Assembly: GCF_014640335.1 (NCBI RefSeq)
Contig: NZ_BMGT01000001.1
Span: 186,001-250,000 of the forward strand
Length of the DNA: 64,000 bases
Source: Edaphobacter dinghuensis
GTDB taxonomy: Bacteria > Acidobacteriota > Terriglobia > Terriglobales > Acidobacteriaceae
Reading direction: 5' to 3'
Notes under the pieces: model-generated
Seen by the model: only the letters and a program-made list of their open reading frames with translations
The model's database searches: none
Told to the model about the DNA's origin: nothing
Made by a program: the position numbers and the translations under genes
Shown here: positions 53,680-59,201 of the stretch, one piece after another
Position numbering within the stretch: position 1 is the stretch's first letter
Layout of the letters: each line of letters opens with the position of its first letter

Positions 53680-53895
53680 CTATTTCGCGTCCTCGTACTC
53701 CTCATGCCACGCCGTCTGGATCGCCTCCAGAATGCCCTCGTTCGACTTCGCCGGATCTCCCGCAAACCCGGGCAGCTCGGTCACATAGCGGTGCAGGTCG
53801 GTAAACCGGACGGTATAGGGATCAAGGTCCGGAAACTTCTCCTGCAGCTGAATTCCGATCTCTTCGGAATCTGTCCATCCAATCTCGCGAGCCAT
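53680..53895 (-). CDS. iscX: Fe-S assembly protein IscX
   Basis: A 71-residue acidic protein matching IscX/YfhJ: WTDSEEIGIQLQEKFPDLDP, then TVRFTDLHRYVTELPGF and SNEGILEAIQTAWHEEY. In E. coli it binds IscS and tunes cluster assembly. Here it stands without iscS, iscU or other isc genes, and directly before lipA, which uses up cluster sulfur. The ATG at 53895 has AACAG-type spacing with GAGGAGAA before it. Confidence 0.9.
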   Translation of the reverse strand: MAREIGWTDSEEIGIQLQEKFPDLDPYTVRFTDLHRYVTELPGFAGDPAKSNEGILEAIQTAWHEEYEDAK

Positions 53896-53980
53896 GGTCT
53901 GTTCTCCTCAATCGTTATTTTACGGCGCGTTATCGATGACGAAATTCATTGTCCATTGTGCTAAAACTCTATAAAAATTC

Positions 53981-54008
53981 TTCACAACATAGCGTATTCT
54001 GGTATATA
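53981..54008 (+). promoter_or_regulatory. possible rpsU promoter
   Basis: TTCACA (53981-53986), 16 bases and TATATA (54003-54008) form an acceptable sigma-70 pair 58 bases before the rpsU start. A second pair, TTGTCC and TATAAA at 53949-53975, has short 15-base spacing. Neither is certain. Confidence 0.35.
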
Positions 54009-54066
54009 TGTATCCCATTCAGGATATGTATGTTCCCTATCGGGACCGTTTGGAGGTGTATTTTTC

Positions 54067-54264
54067 TTGGCAGAGGTTCGAGTACAAGAGGGCGAACCCC
54101 TTGAAAATGCTCTGCGCCGCTTTAAGCGCAAGGTTCAGACCGAAGACATTATCAAGGAAGTCAAGCGTCACTCCTTTTATCTGAAACCAGGTGAAAAGAA
54201 GCGCGTCAAAGAAGCGCTCGCGCGTAAGCGTAATCGCAAGAAGGTCCGTAAGGAGCAGGACTAA
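54067..54264 (+). CDS. rpsU: 30S ribosomal protein S21
   Basis: Small, very basic ribosomal protein that helps initiation. The 65 residues AEVRVQEGEPLENALRRFKR, then KHS/FYL and a Lys/Arg tail fit bacterial S21. Translation starts with TTG at 54067; there is no nearby in-frame ATG, and the GGAGG at 54052-54056 is 10 bases before it, so the TTG is well supported. A GC-rich hairpin (284-314 in the 54,000s) follows. Confidence 0.95.
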   Translation: MAEVRVQEGEPLENALRRFKRKVQTEDIIKEVKRHSFYLKPGEKKRVKEALARKRNRKKVRKEQD

Positions 54265-54275
54265 TCGCTCCCTAA

Positions 54276-54319
54276 CCAAGTCAGGCCGTCCCGGCTTCAC
54301 GCTCGCGGACGGCCACTTG
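54276..54319 (+). terminator. hairpin after rpsU
   Basis: GGCCGTCC and GGACGGCC arms (54284-54291, 54307-54314), extended by CAAGT/ACTTG beyond a small bulge, starting 12 bases after the rpsU stop. There is no T run, so it could be a terminator of another kind or an RNA-stability element. Confidence 0.45.
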
Positions 54320-54548
54320 AAACAACCAGCAGATGGACTCCCGCCACTGATCTGGTTCCTCCGGCAGAGAGAGCATGCGCAGCAGCTCACCGTGACCGGA
54401 GCATTGATGAATCTGAGCAACAAGCAGCAACGGGCCCCTTTAAATCCTGCAACGAAAGATCACGAAAAAGGTTGAGCGCCCGTCGGCCTCACGATAATCA
54501 ATGCCCACGGGTATTTCACCCTTTTTCCGCAAGACGGGAGAAGCGGCT

Positions 54549-54938
54549 ATGGAATTTGTGGATAGGCTATTAACCTGCGCAGACTGTGGCGGCGAGTTTA
54601 TCTTCACCGCTGGCGAACAACTCTTTTTCTTCGACAAGCAATTCAAAAATGATCCCAAGCGCTGCAAACCCTGCAAATTTAAACGCGCAGGCGCAGCCTT
54701 GCGAGCCGGGTCAAGTTCATCTGCTCCCGTACTTTCGCGCACCGAAACACGGACCAGGTGTTCCGAGTGCGGGATCGAGACCACCGTTCCCTTCAAGCCC
54801 ACGCAAGGACGGCCCGTGCTTTGTCGCCAGTGTTTCCAGCATAAGCAGCCTCACGCTGCCGTTGCCGCCGACCTGGTCGCTGCTTCAGAGGGAGCGGCCA
54901 TCAACGCCGACCCAATCGCCGCGATTCCCCACGCCTGA
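54549..54938 (+). CDS. tandem zinc-ribbon protein
   Basis: A 129-residue soluble protein with two zinc ribbons. The first, CADCGGEFIFTAGEQLFF then RCKPC, fits the probable zinc-ribbon family (zf_Tbcl-like). The second, CSECGIETTVPFKPTQGRPVLC then RQCF, is a CxxC-x19-CxxC ribbon. The tail is Ala-rich. Start ATG 54549 after GGGAGAAG; an in-frame ATG at 54501 is less likely. A regulatory or nucleic-acid role is plausible but unproven. Confidence 0.82.
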   Translation: MEFVDRLLTCADCGGEFIFTAGEQLFFFDKQFKNDPKRCKPCKFKRAGAALRAGSSSSAPVLSRTETRTRCSECGIETTVPFKPTQGRPVLCRQCFQHKQPHAAVAADLVAASEGAAINADPIAAIPHA

Positions 54939-54983
54939 CTGCAACAGCCGGCCCTCCCTCTAAGATGGAGTGAGAGGGCTTTT

Positions 54984-55856
54984 ATGCACACGGCTGATTC
55001 GGATCTGGTGCGAGCGCGAACGCAGGTTGGCGACTTCGAGTTGACGGTCTGTACCGATGGAACCTACAAACTCGACGGCGGAGCTATGTTTGGCGTCGTA
55101 CCCAAGACGCTCTGGCAGAAACGCGCCGAGCCCGACGCCGACAACCGCATCCTGCTCGGGCTCAATACAGTCGTAGTTCGAACCGGAAAACACACCGTTC
55201 TGATCGAGACCGGCATCGGCAACAAGCAGCCCGCAAAGCTACGTGCAATTCACGAGAACCAGGAGCTGCTGCCGGCCTCGCTCGTAGCCGCCGGCATCGC
55301 CGTCGAAGAGGTGGACTTCGTCATCAACACCCACCTCCACTTCGACCACTGCGGCTGGAACACCACCCTGCACCCGGACGATTCAGTAACCCCGACCTTT
55401 CCCAACGCGCACTACTTCGCCCATCGCGGCGAGGTCGAGCACGGCCACCTCCAACTGGAGCGCGACCGCGTCAGCTACCTCTCCCCCAACTACGATCCCC
55501 TGATCGAATCCGGTCAAATGACGCTCATCGAAGGCCGCGAGGCCGAAATCTGCCCCGGCATCCATGTGGAACTCTTCCCCGGCCACACCGCTCAATTAAT
55601 GGGCATCCACATCGAATCGGCAGGGCAACACGCCTGCTACATCTCCGACCTGATCCCCACCAGCGCCCACCTTGATACGACCTGGGTGATGGGCTACGAC
55701 CTCGACCCGCTGGAGACGATCGTGCAGCGCAAGCGCTTCTATCAACGCGCAATCCCCGAAAACTGGCTGGTGCTCTTTACGCACGACCATCGCAACCCCA
55801 TGGCGCGCATCGGCCTGAACGAGAAGCAGAAGCCAGTCGTGATTGCGACGGAATAG
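54984..55856 (+). CDS. MBL-fold metallo-hydrolase
   Basis: A 290-residue metallo-beta-lactamase-fold enzyme with the metal site NTHLHFDHCGWN at about residues 113-124, FPGHTAQLMGIH as the second-half ligand loop and a final FTHDH. The type resembles the AHL-lactonase and quinone-related MBL group, but the substrate is not clear. No signal peptide. It is convergent with the HepT-like gene. Confidence 0.9.
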   Translation: MHTADSDLVRARTQVGDFELTVCTDGTYKLDGGAMFGVVPKTLWQKRAEPDADNRILLGLNTVVVRTGKHTVLIETGIGNKQPAKLRAIHENQELLPASLVAAGIAVEEVDFVINTHLHFDHCGWNTTLHPDDSVTPTFPNAHYFAHRGEVEHGHLQLERDRVSYLSPNYDPLIESGQMTLIEGREAEICPGIHVELFPGHTAQLMGIHIESAGQHACYISDLIPTSAHLDTTWVMGYDLDPLETIVQRKRFYQRAIPENWLVLFTHDHRNPMARIGLNEKQKPVVIATE

Positions 55857-55869
55857 ATGAAGCTCTTAT

Positions 55870-56214
55870 CTATTCCAACTCTTCCTTCCAGCGCAAAACG
55901 TCCCGCTTTAAAGGCTGCAGGTGTCTTTCGACGATGCTCCAGACAATCATGTCATCGACTTCGCCATATTCATGCGTAAGAAGATTTCGGAAGTCGACGA
56001 TCTTTCTGCTGTGTTCAATCTTTTGCTCTGTTGCCGGAAAGTGGCGCATCATCTGCGCGAGAGCCTCGCCTATGACTGTAAACTTACGTTCGACCGCAGC
56101 CCGCAACATGGAATTTTGCTCGTATGTCGCCAACGTCTGCCCGCTGGTAAATTGCTCCACGTCGGAGATGCTTTGCTCAAGTTCCCAAAGATAAATTTGC
56201 AAACTACGCGGCAT
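55870..56214 (-). CDS. HepT-like HEPN toxin (DUF86)
   Basis: A 114-residue helical HEPN protein, the toxin of MNT/HEPN pairs. The RNase motif RX4HXY is intact as R76-NLLT-H81-E-Y83, followed by GEVDDM. In the family the MntA partner AMPylates the Tyr of this motif to silence it. Start ATG 56214 overlaps the mntA-like gene by 11 bases; a TTG eight codons upstream is the alternative. It is in the usual two-gene setting but placed after the antitoxin gene. Confidence 0.9.
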   Translation of the reverse strand: MPRSLQIYLWELEQSISDVEQFTSGQTLATYEQNSMLRAAVERKFTVIGEALAQMMRHFPATEQKIEHSRKIVDFRNLLTHEYGEVDDMIVWSIVERHLQPLKRDVLRWKEELE

Positions 56215-56512
56215 AGAGGGTCTCTTGCGTTGTTTCAAGTTCGCGACGGAAGAAGGGATTGCGAATATTTTGTGAACTGATCACATCGATCTCGCGCCCA
56301 AGAAGATCGCTCAGAGCATGGTGGAAAGCGAAGTAATTATCCGCATATTCGCTGATAGAGAGAGGGCCGAATTCTACAACGAAATCAATATCGCTCTGAG
56401 CAGGATTGAAGTCGTCACGCAGAGCAGAGCCAAATACTCCTAGCCGGCGAACGTGATACTTCTGACAAAGATCCTGAATCTGTCGCTTCTTGGTTGCAAG
56501 TTCATCGAGCAT
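56204..56512 (-). CDS. MntA-like nucleotidyltransferase antitoxin
   Basis: A 102-residue minimal nucleotidyltransferase. The active-site motif is G28-S29 ... D41-I-D43, with 11 residues between Ser and the first Asp rather than the commoner 10, and a third acidic residue at D76 in REIDVIS. It should AMPylate and inactivate the HEPN partner. The ATG at 56512 has no normal GGAGG; instead a run of ten G lies 9 bases before it (see the repeat entry). It overlaps the HEPN gene by 11 bases. Confidence 0.9.
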   Translation of the reverse strand: MLDELATKKRQIQDLCQKYHVRRLGVFGSALRDDFNPAQSDIDFVVEFGPLSISEYADNYFAFHHALSDLLGREIDVISSQNIRNPFFRRELETTQETLYAA

Positions 56513-56521
56513 CTCAGAATT

Positions 56522-56531
56522 CCCCCCCCCC
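56522..56531. repeat. 10-base poly-C (poly-G on the coding strand) before mntA
   Basis: A homopolymer of ten C on the plus strand, that is G10 on the minus strand, ending 9 bases before the antitoxin ATG, exactly where a Shine-Dalgarno would be. Such runs are prone to slippage in replication. Confidence 0.9.
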
Positions 56532-56616
56532 GTCTTAGTCTATCTACTGCACGATTTCATCACACTTCTGATCCTCTATAGCTATTTCCTCTCTGGTATA
56601 GCTCCCTTTGTTTGTC

Positions 56617-56631
56617 ATTCCCGAAGGGAAT
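56617..56631. repeat. small palindrome, possibly a REP-like remnant
   Basis: ATTCCC and GGGAAT arms around GAA in the context TGTCATTCCCGAAGGGAATC resemble fragments of dispersed palindromic elements common in acidobacterial intergenic regions. Only one copy is in this window. Confidence 0.3.
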
Positions 56632-56688
56632 CTGCGTTTTATTCGAATTACCAAGACTATACGTTGGAGGAAACCCGCTCTAATGCAG

Positions 56689-56714
56689 AAAAGCCCTGCC
56701 GAAGCAGGGCTTTT
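56689..56714 (-). terminator. intrinsic terminator of rpmA
   Basis: Perfect 11-bp arms AAAAGCCCTGC and GCAGGGCTTTT with a CGAA tetraloop, 18 bases after the rpmA stop and with A/T ends suited to either strand. Confidence 0.93.
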
Positions 56715-56731
56715 CAAAAGCTGTGAATCCA

Positions 56732-56992
56732 TTACGCGTTGATCGGATCGATCGAGACGAAACGGCCGATCTGGCCGCGATTCTGGAAGCGGACTACGCC
56801 GTCGACCTTCGCGAACAGGGTGTCGTCCTTGCCGCGGCCTACGTTCGCACCGGGCTTGAGTGGGGTTCCGCGCTGACGAACGAGGATGGAGCCACCGGTG
56901 ACGGTTTCGCCGCCGAAGCGCTTGACGCCGAGCCGCTGTGCATTTGAGTCGCGACCGTTTTTGGAAGAACCTAAGCCTTTTTTATGTGCCAT
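56732..56992 (-). CDS. rpmA: 50S ribosomal protein L27
   Basis: Ribosomal protein at the peptidyl transferase centre. The 86 residues begin [15 protein letters not shown] and contain [20 protein letters not shown] and HxGxNVGRGKD-like residues, as in L27. No N-terminal extension that needs cleavage is seen. It lies 81 bases after rplU in the same direction, the usual rplU-rpmA pair. Confidence 0.97.
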   Translation of the reverse strand: MAHKKGLGSSKNGRDSNAQRLGVKRFGGETVTGGSILVRQRGTPLKPGANVGRGKDDTLFAKVDGVVRFQNRGQIGRFVSIDPINA

Positions 56993-57073
56993 TGCATTGC
57001 CTCTTTCGCGCGGCCCTCAGGCGTTCGCGGGATAAAAATAAAAACCAAATCTCTTTTCTCTTTGCCGGGAAGC

Positions 57074-57394
57074 TTACTTAAAGCTCTTGCCGTTGACCTG
57101 AATCTCGTTGATCTTGACTTCGACGAAGTTCTGGCGGTGACCCTGCATCTTCTTGTACTGCTTCTTGCGCTTCAGCTTGAAGACCAACACCTTGTCGCCA
57201 CGGCCTTCGCCGACGACAGAGGCCAGAACCTTGGCTCCGTTCAGCTCCGACTCGAACTTGCCTGCTTCGCCGCTGACGGCCAGGACGTCGGAGAACTCGA
57301 CCGCTCCGTTTTCGGAGGCGGTAGTCTCGATCTTCAACTTGTCACCTGGGGCAACGCGGTACTGTTTGCCGCCTGTGCGGATCACTGCGTACAT
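57074..57394 (-). CDS. rplU: 50S ribosomal protein L21
   Basis: A 106-residue L21: MYAVIRTGGKQYRVAPGDKL, then KVLVFKLKRKKQYKKMQGHR and the C-terminal QVNGKSF. It is transcribed before rpmA. The long 358-base region before it may hold its promoter and leader. Confidence 0.97.
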   Translation of the reverse strand: MYAVIRTGGKQYRVAPGDKLKIETTASENGAVEFSDVLAVSGEAGKFESELNGAKVLASVVGEGRGDKVLVFKLKRKKQYKKMQGHRQNFVEVKINEIQVNGKSFK

Positions 57395-57752
57395 AGCTAA
57401 AACCTCAAGCGTGCGTTGCTAAAAAACGCTATCGCTTCTTCACATAGATTGTGCTGCATGGGGCGAATACAGGAGCACTGCATCAAGCCAACTGGCTGAA
57501 TCGTCGCAGGATTCGCAGACTCAAGCCGGTTGTCCCTGCAACCCTCAGCTCGGAAACACAATTCGAGACACACGGGCTACAGCGCCAAACTTAAGAAGTG
57601 TACCGTGTTTCCGGGGGAGGGTCAACCCAACATTTGGCAGAGCAAGCTCAATCCCGAAACGGTCTCATGTAACCAGTAAAATGCCGTTTCTCCGGTTACA
57701 TTGAGTGACTCGTAACCGGTAAAAAGCCGTTTAGGTGGTTACAGACTGCTGC
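57395..57752 (-). promoter_or_regulatory. rplU upstream region, no gene
   Basis: No credible coding frame. The rplU promoter and leader should be here, but I could not identify a -35/-10 pair or a known leader fold. Small hairpins occur (for example GAATC...GATTC near 57510), and the end next to the RDD gene carries the two 31-bp repeats listed separately. Confidence 0.5.
57669..57742. repeat. two imperfect 31-bp palindromic repeats
   Basis: Copies at 57669-57699 and 57712-57742, 43 bp start to start, both GTAACC-x-GTAAAA-x-GCCGTTT-xxxx-GGTTAC. Six of 31 positions differ, four in the variable centre. Each is closed by GTAACC/GGTTAC inverted ends, so each can form a hairpin. Confidence 0.85.
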
Positions 57753-59153
57753 CTAATAGCTGCGCTGATACATACGGGAGACTCGGTCATGCCAGCCGAG
57801 GCCGTCATCGTCGAGGAAGGCCCAGAGGAAGCCCAGGCCCAGGGGGGAAAGAGAGAGGGCCGTGATCAGGATGCGGCGGCGCATGGCGGCGCGGGTCGGA
57901 TTATTGTCGTTGAAGGTGCAGAGACCGATGCGAGCGTAGCGCATCCCCGGGGTCGCCTCGGAGAAGGTGAAGAACAGCGCCTGATAGAGCAGCGCCATCA
58001 GGGCGAGCACACCGACCGCGCCGATGGCTGCGATCTGGGTGGGAAGCTGCGGCACGGCGAGCTTATCGAGAGTCAGCGCGAAGACAGTGGCGAAGCTGAG
58101 GAAGCCGGCGAGCAGGATGCAGCCGTCGACCAACCCTGCCATCAGGCGAAGGCTGAGCGATGCGGTATGCAGCGGAAGCGTAGGGACGAAGGGCAGCCGC
58201 GAGGTCTCGGGCTCGACGTAAGAAGAGACAGGCAGAGCGCTGAGCAGGATCGAAGACCACTCGGGCTCGACCGATTCGGCTGACTCGACCGGCTCGATTA
58301 CGGGCTTGGTCGAGATCTGCGTGGGCTCGACCTCGAAGATACGGAGCTGGGTAGCGTCGTGAGCGTGTTCGGCCTCTTCGCGCAGCGGACCTTCGGCGAT
58401 GCGCGGGCGGGCGCGGCGGGGAGCGACGAGCTGACGGGGAAACTCGATGAGGTTGGCGGGAATCTCGACCGGCGCAACCGGGTCTTCGAAGGTAGGAGAC
58501 TGGCGGAAGGCGATCTCGTCCTCGAGCGCGAGCCGTTCGTCTTCTTCGATCTCATTGATCGCTTCGAAAGAGTTCTGATAGCGGGGACGGATGGGGCCGC
58601 TGAAGGGCTCGGGGATCGAGTGCTTGCTGTCTTCGTAGAGCCGAACGGTGAGGCCAACGCTCGAGACCTGAGTCTGCGGCTCGGTTTCGGCGAAGGATGA
58701 CAGATTTTGGGGAGCCGCGGGGGCGACAGATGACAAAGCTGGGGCGGAGACCGGCGCCGAAGGAACGGGCGGCGGAGTGAGCTGCCACTGGTCAAGCTCG
58801 GCGAGCAGCTCGTTCTGCGCGTCGGCGATGGCCTGAGCGCTGCGCGCGGCGACCTCGGCAGCAGCCTGCGCCTCCTGAATGGCGCGCTCGGCCTCGGCGG
58901 CGAGAAAGGCGCGATAGCTTTGCGACTGGGCGTAGCGCTCGGCGACGGCTGCAGCGATGCGCGCGGCGCGCGGCCTGGCAGAGGCAGGGCGGGCCGCAGC
59001 GGGCACAGGAGCGGCGTTAGGTTGCGCGTGACGGGCGCGGTGAGCGGCCAGACGCTCTGCTACCTGTTGCTTGAGGGCAAAGGGAGCAAGCATTGCTTCC
59101 GATTCTGCGGCGGCTTCGTCCAGTGGCTGTATGTCAAGCTGTGCAGAGCTCAT
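57753..59153 (-). CDS. RDD-family membrane protein with long disordered N-terminus
   Basis: A 466-residue protein. Residues 1-300 are mostly low-complexity: an Ala/Glu/Gln coiled-coil-like stretch (RAIQEAQAAAEVAARSAQAI), then Pro/Ser-rich and acidic parts. The RDD domain covers about 305-466 with three to four membrane helices (SLRLMAGLVDGCILLAGFLS and FTFSEATPGMRYARIGL). RDD proteins are mostly of unknown function, some transporters. Start ATG 59153 lacks a strong ribosome site. It is divergent from lptD over 48 bases. Confidence 0.85.
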   Translation of the reverse strand: MSSAQLDIQPLDEAAAESEAMLAPFALKQQVAERLAAHRARHAQPNAAPVPAAARPASARPRAARIAAAVAERYAQSQSYRAFLAAEAERAIQEAQAAAEVAARSAQAIADAQNELLAELDQWQLTPPPVPSAPVSAPALSSVAPAAPQNLSSFAETEPQTQVSSVGLTVRLYEDSKHSIPEPFSGPIRPRYQNSFEAINEIEEDERLALEDEIAFRQSPTFEDPVAPVEIPANLIEFPRQLVAPRRARPRIAEGPLREEAEHAHDATQLRIFEVEPTQISTKPVIEPVESAESVEPEWSSILLSALPVSSYVEPETSRLPFVPTLPLHTASLSLRLMAGLVDGCILLAGFLSFATVFALTLDKLAVPQLPTQIAAIGAVGVLALMALLYQALFFTFSEATPGMRYARIGLCTFNDNNPTRAAMRRRILITALSLSPLGLGFLWAFLDDDGLGWHDRVSRMYQRSY

Positions 59154-59201
59154 TGTGCTCAAACCTAAACCCGCTTCCGTGAAATCGTTTAGCCTCAGAG
59201 A

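Noticed and set aside
56490-56726. 78-codon plus-strand frame across the poly-C run
   Set aside because: It crosses a homopolymer and a terminator and has no coding character.
57669-57742. CRISPR-like repeat pair
   Set aside because: Only two 31-bp copies with a 12-base gap, variable centre and no cas genes.
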